A stretch of 10,914 nt of DNA from Saccoglossus kowalevskii (GCF_000003605.2 NW_003105606.1:10265-21178), one strand, 5' to 3'; positions 1 to 8,277 are shown, counted from the stretch's first letter. Numbers and translations are program-made. The notes: generated by a model not told the origin, from the letters alone.

Positions 1-505
1 TTAAAGCGGCCGCCATTTGGCTATCGTTAATGAGATCATGAAACAAATGCACATACATATTTGTGACATGATGTACCTTGTGTGTGTGAAGTTTGAACTC
101 GATCAATCCAGGCAAGTCTCAGATACGGATCCAGAACTGAATTCTTTAAAACAAAATGGTCACCAGTCGGCCATTTCAAACCCGATCCAAAAAAAAAAAT
201 GACGTGCATCAAGATCCTATTATGTTTAATGTATGTACCAAATTTGAACAAAATCCGTCCATGCATAACTGAGATCCGGGTCTGGAATGGTGAAAAAATG
301 CGATTTTGATGCATTTTCGGCCTTAAAGTGGCCGCTATTCGGCTATCGTTAATCGGATCATGAAAAAAATGCATGTGCATATGTCCCATATAATGTGTGA
401 TGTATGAGTGAAGTTTGAACTTAATCGGTCCATGCATGTTCGAGATACAGGTGATCACGGACGCACGGACGCACACAGGGCAAAACATAAAGTCCTCGTT
501 AACTA
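1..505 (+). mobile_element. Pearl/Helentron-like non-autonomous element, right part
   Basis: Three degenerate monomers follow one another. The motif around CGGCCGCCATT at 7 recurs as CGGCCATT at 168 and as TGGCCGCTATT at 329, giving a period of 161 bp. The first and third monomers align with an exact 322-bp offset, for example GTTTGAAC at 91 and 413. The middle monomer is more diverged and has an indel of about 11 bp, with AATTTGAAC at 241. A short microsatellite (457-474) and an AGGGCAAAACATAAAGTCC tail follow. From memory, this order of core repeats, ACGG-type microsatellite and tail matches the pearl family of bivalves, which has been linked to non-autonomous Helentrons. The left end lies outside the window. 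The open frames here, including one of 150 codons on the minus strand, are by-products of the repeat and are not genes. The exact right boundary is uncertain. Confidence 0.72.
457..474 (+). repeat. (ACGGACGC)n microsatellite in pearl-like element
   Basis: Two copies of ACGGACGC are followed by AC. In pearl-type elements a tetranucleotide array of the ACGG/ACRG kind sits just after the last core monomer, which is its position here. It is short and slightly degenerate. Confidence 0.8.
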
Positions 506-725
506 ATTACTTATTAAAATAGACAAAAAGAAAGTTCATCACAACAGTTTTTTTTTTAATTTCTGATTTATTTTCACATCTATACAATGTATCTATAAAA
601 TAATTTTTTAGAAAGGTTTTGTGACACCGATCAAGAGACCAAAAGCAACCTGAATTGTCAACACCTTATCCTAGACAGCAGTAATTGACACACAAATACG
701 TGCATAATCTTCAAAACAAATTCGT
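506..725. other. A+T-rich spacer, nothing recognised
   Basis: No open frame, structured repeat or RNA gene stands out between the pearl-like element and the AAAAG microsatellite. There is a T-run near 547-556. Confidence 0.6.
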
Positions 726-802
726 AAGAAAAGAAAAGAAAAGAAAAGAAAAGAAAAGAAAAGAAAGAAAAGAAAAGAAAAGAAAAGAAAAGAAAAAAAA
801 AA
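726..802 (+). repeat. (AAAAG)n microsatellite
   Basis: This is a run of about 15 AAAAG units with one short unit (AAAG) near 764-767, ending in a pure A-run. It is likely to vary in length between individuals. I see no SINE-type A/B box upstream, so I treat it as a simple repeat and not a retroposon tail. Confidence 0.97.
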
Positions 803-1347
803 TGAATAATTTATAATTGTTGAAAAAAATAAACACAAAACGTGACAATTGGCTGTGCATTATTCCCTAATATTTTCTTTTTTGTTCACCTGGGACACTA
901 CTTGTGGCGTGAAAGCTGTATTGCTTCTCGGTTTTGAAGTATTGCATGTAAGTATTTTCTACAAGGGACCTGATGGTTGAAATAACTCCGCCAACCTAAT
1001 TACATCAAAAAAATGGTTCAAACAAATTATCTACACCTCAAATATCAATTTGAAAGCAAAAAGATTTACCAACAGATAAGTGATGATAAAAGGTCAATCT
1101 ATATCTTACATAAGTACACGGTATTTTAAAATTCACAACACTCTATAGATGAACCTTGATATTAAACAGAAATAGACTACCGGTACACGATATATTTCAC
1201 TTCATTTTACGACTGGCAATTAAATCATATCACGTCTGAAGACGAGAACTAGATACTTGCGTCAGAATAATAACAAAGAGACTCTTTAGCGTCACCTTTG
1301 TATTTAGGTGATGCGCTGATTTTGGAATACAGGAAGCTTTATAATCT
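803..1347. other. A+T-rich spacer, nothing recognised
   Basis: There is no supported gene in this 545-bp stretch. A good donor-like GTAAGT at 948-953 has no matching coding context. A 62-codon minus-strand open frame spanning 1230-1418 encodes no recognisable domain. Confidence 0.55.
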
Positions 1348-1361
1348 GTTGCTATGGCAAC
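1348..1361. promoter_or_regulatory. X-box-like RFX palindrome
   Basis: GTTGCTATGGCAAC differs by one base from the perfect palindrome GTTGCCATGGCAAC, the core form of the RFX-factor X-box used in ciliary gene promoters. Related sequences also occur at 2233-2248, 7448-7457 and 8278-8291. No transcription start or coding exon is visible next to it, so its function is unproven, and it could come from a repeat. Confidence 0.35.
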
Positions 1362-1469
1362 ATGACAATAAAACAAACAAAAATACATGTACAGGTACAA
1401 AATTTGAATTATATACACAAGGTAGAGAATTTATATAAAGAAAAAACCTGTCAACCAACAAGATGCTCT

Positions 1470-1507
1470 CTGATTGGTCTGACTGTTATGGTTGGGTAGC
1501 CAATCAG
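1470..1507. promoter_or_regulatory. Facing pair of CCAAT boxes (8-bp inverted repeat)
   Basis: CTGATTGG (1470-1477) and CCAATCAG (1500-1507) form a perfect 8-bp inverted repeat with a 22-nt spacer. Each arm contains an NF-Y-type CCAAT box. The pair may be a regulatory element or the remnant of a small inverted-repeat transposon. There is no CpG cluster or start site beside it. Confidence 0.3.
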
Positions 1508-1590
1508 GAACAATCTTCGCTTTGCATTTCCTCGACTATATCACAGAAATTTCTGGCCTAACATATTCAGTTAGAAATATAATACTTTAC

Positions 1591-1634
1591 AATAATAATT
1601 TATCATAATTAATTAATAATAATTTATCATAATT
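1591..1634 (+). repeat. 24-bp A+T tandem repeat, two copies
   Basis: A 20-bp block beginning AATAATAATTT and ending TCATAATT occurs identically at 1591-1610 and 1615-1634, an offset of 24 bp. A second minor repeat, ACAGATAA twice, follows at about 1645-1660. Confidence 0.85.
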
Positions 1635-1870
1635 CTAGCATATACAGATAAACAGATAAACAGCGCCCCCTAGGTATGTCTAGCACCCTCTTGTGTTCAA
1701 TATTAAAAAAATTAACTTTTTGTTAATGCAACATAGTGATTTTGATGCTTTGGCTTGAACACTTATTGTAGATTTACAAATTTCATTTTGAAAAGCTGAT
1801 AGCAGACTATTTTCATTTCTGAAGGCTGATTAAATAGACCCCTCTCCCAGATTCTTTGGCTTGTAGTGAA

Positions 1871-2072
1871 TACTGTGAAATACTTTATTTTAGCTGGAAT
1901 TAATTTTCGCTGAAAAGACTTTTTGGGTGTTTTGTGTGCATTTTATTTTCACTGATTTTTGCCGAGTTGAATGTAAAACATAGGAAAAAAGTATATTCCC
2001 TGGATTTTATTTTCACTGAATCATTCCTTCAGCGAAAATTAATTCCAAGCGAAAATAAAGTATTCTACAGTA
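1871..2072 (+). mobile_element. Foldback MITE copy 1, TA target site
   Basis: The left end reads TA-CTGTGAAATACTTTATTTT. The reverse complement of the right end reads TA-CTGTAGAATACTTTATTTT. The inverted arms continue through GGAATTAATTTTCGCTGAA on both sides, so about 45 bp pair with only a few mismatches. The outer TA at each end is compatible with a Tc1/mariner-type duplication. The 202-bp element has no coding capacity. Its interior repeats the motif TTTATTTTCACTGA around 1943 and 2008. A second copy lies at 5158-5369 in opposite orientation, which confirms the boundaries. The superfamily assignment rests only on the TA flank. Confidence 0.88.
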
Positions 2073-2275
2073 CACAGACTATACCTCATCCCTGTCATAA
2101 ATGTATTAGTATAATTGACGACACGTGCATGTGAGTGGAACAAATTATACATCTCATCTTGACTAAAATGCCATCTTATTAAGGTAGCCAGGGACGTGTT
2201 CACAAATTGTAATCAAATCAGTTACTCTATATGGTTGGCATGGCAACCTTTAAAAGCCATCTATCAATTGATATG
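2073..2275. other. A+T-rich spacer with X-box-like palindrome
   Basis: The only structured item is GGTTGGCATGGCAACC at 2233-2248, a near-palindrome like the RFX X-box. AAGGTAGCCAGGGACGTG at about 2180-2197 has the look of a repeat boundary, but I cannot place it in a family. Confidence 0.35.
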
Positions 2276-2588
2276 CAATCCAAAATGTTTAAAGCATGCA
2301 TTAAATATGCTATAAATTGTTATAAAATTTTGGCAATTTCTGAATTTTATGGAATTCGTGAAGAAACAAATTTCATAAAGTATTGCTAAATTTTCTAATT
2401 TTCACTGAAATTTGCAAACTTGTCTTTTACAATCCAAAATGTTTAAAGCATGCATTAAATATGCTATAAATTGTAATAAAATTTTGGCAATTTCTGAATT
2501 TTATGGAATTCGTGAAGTAAAAAATTTCATAAAGTACTGCTAAATTTTCTAATTTTCACTGAAATTTGCAATACTTGTCTCTTACAAT
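2276..2588 (+). repeat. 154-bp tandem duplication, two copies
   Basis: Copy 1 (2276-2429) and copy 2 (2430-2588) both begin CAATCCAAAATGTTTAAAGC and both end with a TTTTCACTGAAATTTGCAA block followed by a TTACAAT-type end. I count about six substitutions plus one 1-bp insertion, so identity is about 95-96%. The shared sequence is A+T-rich, non-coding, and contains the palindrome GCATGC. This could be a local tandem duplication or two monomers of an element of similar unit length to the pearl cores. No ACGG microsatellite follows it. Confidence 0.93.
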
Positions 2589-4350
2589 ATTAAAATGATT
2601 TACAGAAATAAAATTAATAGTTTGGGCGAGAAAGTCTGTTGGTGGAAAGGTAAATGATTTTCAAAGATAGAAAATGATTTTTCTCAAAAATCCAAATTAT
2701 CATATGTCTATCAGGCACGGGAAATCGTATGGCTCTTCCCTGCAGACAAATTCAAATATTACACTACTGAACATACATGCAATGCGTTATGGGAAATCAA
2801 TTTCATTGAATGTATGGAATAATTAACTAAATTAATCTCAACTTTCTGAAAATTCCAGCAGTAACCTGCTTTGAATTATATGTAGAACACCTCCGACTGA
2901 TTATTCAGAAAATACTAAAATCTGTAGGTTTTGAAATTTTGAAAATCTTAAAGCCAGCCTAATCATGCACTTGACAGAAAAAAGGTCATGGTGTTTTTAT
3001 AATATCACCAAATCAAACTTATTATCATTATTGTAATTATTAAAGCCATTTGCAAGTGATTTATTTTAGGAGGGATTTCTAAATTCTATTTCATGATTCT
3101 GTTGGGTAAGATTCTCATGAACTGTATAAAATCCAAAGCCCTTACGGTGCATGCTGGGGTCAGGGGTCAGGGAGAAATTTCTGTAGATCATACAAAGTGA
3201 CAATGCAACTTTAACAATATATAATTTTAAAATTTAGTCCCATGCTATCATACAAAATTTGAAAAATATTCCCAATAAACACAATGAATATGCTCAAAAC
3301 TTAAATAGTGAAATTAATCATCAGTGCAAAAAAAAAAATTTTTACATTATGCCTAGCCTTTCACCACCAGTTCTCTCTTTTCATCACAAATTCACAAAAT
3401 AGTCCTGTTTATATTCTGCACTTTCCTTCAGAAAACTGGGGGCAAAAATTGACTCAAATTTTGTCTATTGGCTCTAAAATAAGAAAAAGAAAGGTTGCTT
3501 ATAAAAAGGCTAGCATAGAGATAAAATTCAATTTTTTCCCAGACGTTTGTTTCTTGAAAAATTCTCCAATGACCCCAATTTTAGGTCAAACTTTGTATAA
3601 TGACATGAACACATAATAAAGTATGAATAAAATGACATATAATCTTCCATTCCGTCTAAACTTCCTTACAGACATCATTATTAATGAACTCTCTTAAGGT
3701 CACACACATATAAACCTTTAAGATGTTTAAAAGACATACACATCACATAGGTATTAAAAAGGATTTGATTAGGTTGTTAGTTTTACTACCTAGGGCGAGT
3801 GAATCTTCGCATTAGTCTGACTCAGACTTTAAATAAGCGACAAGGATCATCCGAGCTTCAAAAACAATCATAAATTTCCAGTGCTGACAATCAGACTTCT
3901 TTGTGAAACATGTAGTTTGGAAGTTTAAAACTGATTAAAAATGACAAGCACATTCCATACTCTATTTCTCCCTTTTTAATTTTCATCATTAGAAATGTTC
4001 GTGATCTCACAATTTCAATGGCAGAGCACATCATACAGCACGCATTAAATGTTTGCGTATAAAAAAAAGAAGTATTTTTACACATGTTGTATTCGTTGCG
4101 TGGGACCCATATGGAACAAAAAGTATCATGGCGAATGTGAAACTTTCAGAACATTCATGAGGCCAGCATTTCCTTTATAAGAAACACTCACTAGTTGTAA
4201 AAAATAAGAACCACCGTAAATTTCCACAGACTAACATTTGATTTCTGTAAAAATTACAGTATGCTATACGGGTTGTCATTTAAATTTGCACAGTTGATAT
4301 AATATTAATTTTTTCAAACCAGGAAAAATAAAACACAAAGATTCATCTTT
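2589..4350. other. Long A+T-rich stretch without supported gene
   Basis: No exon, RNA gene or clear transposon end is recognised across about 1.76 kb. Small items are a 7-bp tandem GGGGTCA twice (3156-3172) and an A-run followed by T's at about 3330-3342. A 102-codon plus-strand frame (3308-3616) starts at GTG and encodes a low-complexity, lysine- and phenylalanine-rich product with no domain I recognise. I take it as chance or repeat sequence. Confidence 0.5.
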
Positions 4351-4483
4351 TTAAAGGGCAGTGGTCATCGCGTAGTGCATGTCTGAATTTCATGTAAACA
4401 AACAATGTATTTTACGCACGTTGTGTACATTGCTACGAGTCCGAAATCCAACAGGACGTGTCACAACAACCACAGCCTTTTAA
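4351..4483. mobile_element. Possible TTAA-flanked MITE (piggyBac-like)
   Basis: The left end TTAAAGGGCAGTGGTCA and the reverse complement of the right end TTAAAAGGCTGTGGTTG agree at 13 of 17 positions. Both outermost tetranucleotides are TTAA, the target site used by piggyBac-type elements. The 133-bp interior is richer in CpG than its surroundings and non-coding. Only one copy is present in the window, so the boundaries are not independently confirmed and the inverted repeat is short. Confidence 0.45.
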
Positions 4484-5157
4484 TTTTAGAACAAGCAGAC
4501 AACAAAACAAAATTTAAAAAAATGTTTCGTTGAAAGAACGGTTAAATTTTCCACAATGAGAAAATAATTACATTATGTACCTACTCTCCATAACTGATAT
4601 TCATTCTGTGGCTATCAATACAACAATCTTTACTTACTTCCTGCAGGGTTCTCAACAGTATTTGCTTGCAGGCTCTTGAAATTGCACAAAATGAGCACTA
4701 AACTTTACCTCATTCAAAGAATCAGTGACTACAACGTACATTAAATTACCATACAGTATTAAAGGGGGGGCAGTAATGATGTTTGAGGACCATAATTTTT
4801 GTCATTGAAATTTTGGCTATTTTTACGTATTACGTATTTTTTCTATATTTGGGAAGAAGATTATGAACCAAAAAATAGACATGCTTTCCCATTGGCTGAA
4901 GGTATTGATACAAATTTTGGGGGAAAATACTGTTTTTAACTTGCAAACGGTGACAAAATTTGACGTTTATCACCATTCACAAAATAACATGTTCTATTTT
5001 TTACAGGGTTTTTTTAAAAATTTTAATCCGAAATACTATAGTATTTTTTGCTTGTTTTTATTCAAACACATGAAAGTAATAAGTTGAATTAAGTCTTCAT
5101 GATTGACAATAATTCAAACTGTATGTAATAGAAAAGGAATGGTGAAAAAAAGGCTAC
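4484..5157. other. A+T-rich spacer with short palindromes
   Basis: I see no gene. It contains a G-run at 4765-4771, two TACGTA palindromes at 4824-4836 and a 16-bp perfect palindrome at 5031-5046. A 74-codon open frame at 4863-5087 has no recognisable domain and is very rich in F, N and K codons, as chance A+T-rich frames are. Confidence 0.5.
5031..5046. repeat. 16-bp perfect palindrome
   Basis: AAATACTATAGTATTT equals its own reverse complement. It lies about 110 bp left of MITE copy 2. In A+T-rich DNA such a palindrome may be chance, and no function is inferred. Confidence 0.6.
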
Positions 5158-5369
5158 TACTGTAGAATACTTTATTTTCGCTTGGAATTTATTTTCGCTA
5201 TTTTCGCTGAAGGGATGATTCCGTGAAAATAAAATCCAGCGAATATACTTTTTTTCCTATATTTCACATTAAACTCATCAAAAATCAGTGAAAATAAATT
5301 CCATACAAAATACTCAAAAAGCCTTTTCAGCGAAAATTAATTCCAGCAAAAATAAAGTATTCCACAGTA
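5158..5369 (-). mobile_element. Foldback MITE copy 2, inverted relative to copy 1
   Basis: The left end reads TA-CTGTAGAATACTTTATTTT and the right end is its inverted counterpart, ending ACAG-TA. The whole 212-bp sequence aligns to the reverse complement of 1871-2072, including the interior around GAATATACTTTTTTCC and the AAAATCAGTGAAAATAAA block. The main difference is an extra ATTTTCGCT unit near 5198-5210, a small internal duplication. Like copy 1 it has no coding capacity and must be mobilised in trans. Confidence 0.88.
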
Positions 5370-5696
5370 TATGTATTGTCAATAAATATGCAAAGAAAGT
5401 GCAAAAGGTGTACATGGTAATAGGTTTGCAAATCTGAGCTACGTGTATTAAACACATTATTTCGAATCAACACCATCTGTGAATTGGGGATATATTTTTT
5501 TAATCTTTCACATCATCAAACTATAATGTAATATAGCACAGCAATATGAATGAGTGATGACAAGGGTAAATTAATAAGGGCAGGGTATGTCCTCATTGTG
5601 GTGATACGTCAATGAGATCTCTGCTGAGTTATCTCAAGTGTTTCTTAATAGCAGATCTTTATAGAAATGCATAAAATTTCATTTATTTTATGCTAA
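5370..5696. other. A+T-rich spacer, nothing recognised
   Basis: No gene, tandem repeat or transposon end is visible in this 327-bp stretch between MITE copy 2 and the second pearl-like element. Confidence 0.55.
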
Positions 5697-6206
5697 AGTA
5701 TAACAAGCAGCCTGTCGGCTTTGATAGCTCCGCTGTTAGCAATGCACATTTCAATTAAAGAACAGAAAATATCATTAGAAAATGAACAATATGTATAGTA
5801 TCAAAGCAGGGACTTGCTGTTTTCAACAAGAATTTAAAAATATCACTTTTCACCACAAATGACAAAAACAATCATCAAAATTACATAATTGAAGATATCA
5901 CCACGAAATTAACAAATCTGAAAGAGGTCCACATGTAGTACCTATATATGTAATATAAAAACAATCAGACTTGCGATTTTCAACAAGAAGTCAAAAATAT
6001 CACTTTTTACCAAAAATGATAAAAATATTCACCAAAATTAGAGAATTGAAGATATCATTACAAAATAAACAAATCTGAGAGAGGTCTACCCAAGGTACAT
6101 ATACACCAAGTATCAAAGCATTCAGGCTTATAGTTTTCAAGAAGTCAAAAAAGTAAAACATTGACACGGACAACGACGACGGACAATCACTCATATGATA
6201 ATATGA
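5697..6206 (+). mobile_element. Pearl/Helentron-like element, nearly complete
   Basis: The left end at 5697-5745 (GTATAACAAGCAGCC, then GTCGGCTTTGATAGCTC) resembles the AACAAGAGGCCC-type hairpin end I recall from many molluscan elements of this kind, in a degraded form. The core follows, with TTTCAACAAG at 5821 and 5978 and a shortened form at 6135, so the period is exactly 157 bp. A partial, internally deleted unit precedes at about 5752-5795. The core is followed by the microsatellite ACACGGACAACGACGACGG (6164-6182) and a terminal hairpin TCATAT-GATA-ATATGA (6191-6206) with a 6-bp stem. It has no coding capacity. A 64-codon minus-strand frame at 6000-6194 is a by-product of the repeat. Confidence 0.8.
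5821..6160 (+). repeat. 157-bp core monomers of pearl-like element
   Basis: Two full monomers (5821-5977, 5978-6134) and a truncated third (6135-6160) are present. Shared blocks include AATATCACTTTT, GAAGATATCA, ACAAATCTGA and GAGAGGTC. The monomers are clearly diverged, so the element is not recent. The length is close to the 161-bp period of the element at 1-505, although I see no obvious sequence match between the two cores. Confidence 0.88.
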
Positions 6207-6212
6207 AAATAT

Positions 6213-6229
6213 TATTTATTTATTTATTT
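6213..6229 (+). repeat. (TTTA)n short microsatellite
   Basis: About four TATT/TTTA units lie directly after the terminal hairpin of the pearl-like element. Confidence 0.75.
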
Positions 6230-6266
6230 TGATTATAGAAATACAACTTTATGTATGTGCATGTGA

Positions 6267-6523
6267 TACTAATAGAGCAAATACAGTACATGTGTAGTAA
6301 TATGATTTTATGCATCTAGTGTGGCCAATTAATTAATTGCTCTATTAGTAGCGCATCTGCTTATCTCAATGATCAAGGATGTGTATGGCAATATAAGTCA
6401 CATTATGACCTAGAATACAATAATGCAATTTTTGGTTATATGTGCCCCTCTACATTGAAGATGCGCTTCTAATAGAGCAAATACGGTACATGCAAATTTC
6501 GATTGATGCATGCTTCTATTAGA
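6267..6523. repeat. Nested direct and inverted repeats around TCTAATAGAGCAA
   Basis: A 24-bp block starting CTAATAGAGCAAATAC and ending GTACATG occurs at 6269-6292 and again at 6469-6492, exactly 200 bp apart, with one difference. Between them, TTGCTCTATTAGTA (6337-6350) is the perfect inverse of 6267-6280. The longer block 6337-6358 is inverse to 6459-6480 at 21 of 22 positions. A fourth, weaker copy with TTCTATTAGAG lies at 6514-6524. The arms therefore alternate plus, minus, plus, minus. It may be a nested or rearranged MITE, or a cruciform-forming repeat. It matches no family I know. Confidence 0.85.
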
Positions 6524-7416
6524 GATTGCCTTCTCATTGCAAGTACATTGTATGGTATAGAGTAATGTATAAAAATTATTTTTATTATATTATTGTCTTT
6601 GCTCCCACAAAATGTTCAAGATGTCCCAAGGATATTCAGGACTTAATTCACCACAATTTTCAGTGTATCAAAATATCATATCACCATGACAACATCAAAA
6701 GAATTTGTCTCCCGATGAGTGACGAACGTCTGAACAAAATGAGAATGTCCTTGTTGGTCTCATAATAGCAGCAGGCGACACTTATTCTGTCGGCAACAAA
6801 GACGACTTGCAGGAAAGACAGTACCTGCTACTCTAGATAAGGACGTAAACAGATTGGCCAAGATATTAAGTGTAGTGAAGACTGCAGTCATCTGAGACTA
6901 GGAAATCATTAACCTTATATGTGATAAAACAGAATTACTCCCAAGGCATGAAAAAACCTATCGGCCACTGTAATATATGGAGTAGACAAAACTCCTCAAG
7001 TTTATTGTGATCTCTATCTGATTACTTCCAATTTCTCATCAAAAATAACTGTATACAGTCAAAAAATAAAGTTTTTTTTGTGGATTTCACATCTCTGCTT
7101 GTAAGGTATGTGTCAGGTTTTTTTTTTTTTTGCAAAATAAATGAAAGAAAAGGGGACCATTCCAAAAAAATAAATAAGAACATTTCTTTTGAATATCACA
7201 GAATCAAGGGCAAATTACAAATACCTACATGTACACGTCTTGTTTTCCATATTATTTTTGAAAACAACCTGTATCCAGTTATTAAAATATAAGTAGAAAA
7301 TTACAAAATGTTAATTTTATATGAAGATTTTGTGAAGAAAACTAAAACGTTCCAAGATTTTGCAAAAAGGGCTTTAAAACAACACATACATTGTATAGAT
7401 ATTAACATTTCCTAAG
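6524..7416. other. Spacer with weak coding-like patches, no supported gene
   Basis: Around 6595-6840 the sequence is less A+T-rich. One frame gives a CSRC...HHNFQC-type peptide to 6765, and the next frame continues open to a stop near 6835. This could be a decayed exon with a frameshift, but no domain is recognisable. T-runs occur at 7074-7079 and 7119-7130. The rest shows nothing. Confidence 0.35.
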
Positions 7417-7513
7417 ACAATGCAGAATCAATTAGAATTGTTGTCGTCACCATGGTGTTGAGTAGCTGGAAGTACATCGCTACCATATATGGATGCCATG
7501 AGTGTCCTGATAA
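7417..7513 (+). pseudogene. Exon-like fragment, possible class C receptor remnant
   Basis: The frame open from 7416 to the TGA at 7515 contains SSWKYIATIYG, preceded by an AESIR-type helix. This pattern resembles the segment of class C GPCR / ANF-receptor ligand-binding domains, where a helix of the type QAxAxVxxLxxF leads into a strand of the type GWKYVATIYxxxxYG. The fragment is bounded by an acceptor-like TTAACATTTCCTAAG (ending 7416) and a donor-like AA|GTGAAT (7514). The fit is to one short motif only. No neighbouring exon of such a receptor was found, and the frame closes after 33 residues. It may be a real internal exon, a decayed duplicate or coincidence. Confidence 0.2.
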
Positions 7514-7528
7514 GTGAATTCACAACCT

Positions 7529-7571
7529 TGATTGGATAACTGCTTGACCTTGTGTCAGTACAAGCCAATCA
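7529..7571. promoter_or_regulatory. Second facing pair of CCAAT boxes
   Basis: TGATTGG (7529-7535) and CCAATCA (7565-7571) form a 7-bp inverted repeat, with a further CTTG (7543-7546) and CAAG (7561-7564) nested inside. The arrangement repeats that at 1470-1507. A regulatory role is speculative. Confidence 0.25.
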
Positions 7572-7572
7572 G

Positions 7573-8277
7573 ATCGAAGAAGCTAATTTTGAATTTCTGA
7601 TTACATCTAAGATTAATCTAAAAATGAACTTGTCATATACTTTTGGGGAAAATGAGCGCCTAGTTTTTTTAATGTTCATCTTGTGTACAACTTTGATGTC
7701 CCAGCATTATTTTTTGGCAGATCTGTCTACAAAATTCTATTCAAGCAATACTGATGTCTTATGTAATTCTCGCTAAAATTATCAATGCTAGATCTTATAA
7801 TGACAAACGTTACATCTGCCTGTGTCTATTTTCGACTGAAAAAAAGATCATTATTTATCAAGATATCAAGGGATGAGATATCAGTTAAATAAAATTCAAG
7901 TATGTATCCCGGTAAAAGCACCAAAGCTGCAACTTCTTTTGAACAGGATCCATTAAAAATGAAAATCCGTTTAGACATTAACAATACGAACGTCACGCTG
8001 ACAATGATAAGTAAGCGACATCAGATCAACTGTTTACGACATTTTTATTGAATGCTTGCTTCTGAAATATGGTAAATGTCTCTTACATTATGATCATTTA
8101 CTTGAATTATTATTCAAAAGAGCATCAATTGATTTTTTACCATTTTTTTTTTCACTATGTAGCCTTTTCAAAAATATAACAAAATTATATTATAGTTTTA
8201 TGATAATTCTGTATAGCTGATAAAATGGGAATTTGTTTATCGGCAAAATGTAAGACTAACTAAATGTAAAATCAATC
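7573..8277. other. A+T-rich spacer, nothing recognised
   Basis: A 74-codon open frame ending at 7776 starts at GTG and shows no domain. No repeat with clear ends and no RNA gene is visible. Confidence 0.5.

Noticed and set aside
36-488. 150-codon minus-strand open frame
   Set aside because: It lies entirely within the 161-bp tandem repeat element. The translation repeats with the monomers, so it is a repeat by-product.
726-802. AAAAG tract as a retroposon 3' tail
   Set aside because: No tRNA-like A/B box, no LINE-like 3' region upstream and no flanking target-site duplication were found.
870-953. Possible tiny exon before a strong GTAAGT donor
   Set aside because: A pyrimidine-rich tract and a good donor are present, but the AG is poorly placed and the implied exon of about 33 bp has no supporting similarity.
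3308-3616. 102-codon plus-strand open frame
   Set aside because: It starts at GTG in a eukaryotic-looking sequence, is lysine-, isoleucine- and phenylalanine-rich as expected for chance A+T-rich frames, and has no recognisable domain or splice context.
6526-6840. Cysteine/histidine-containing frame, possibly continuing after a frameshift
   Set aside because: The codon pattern looks slightly gene-like, but I recognise no domain, the frame starts at TTG, and the continuation needs an assumed frameshift. It is kept only as a note in the spacer entry.
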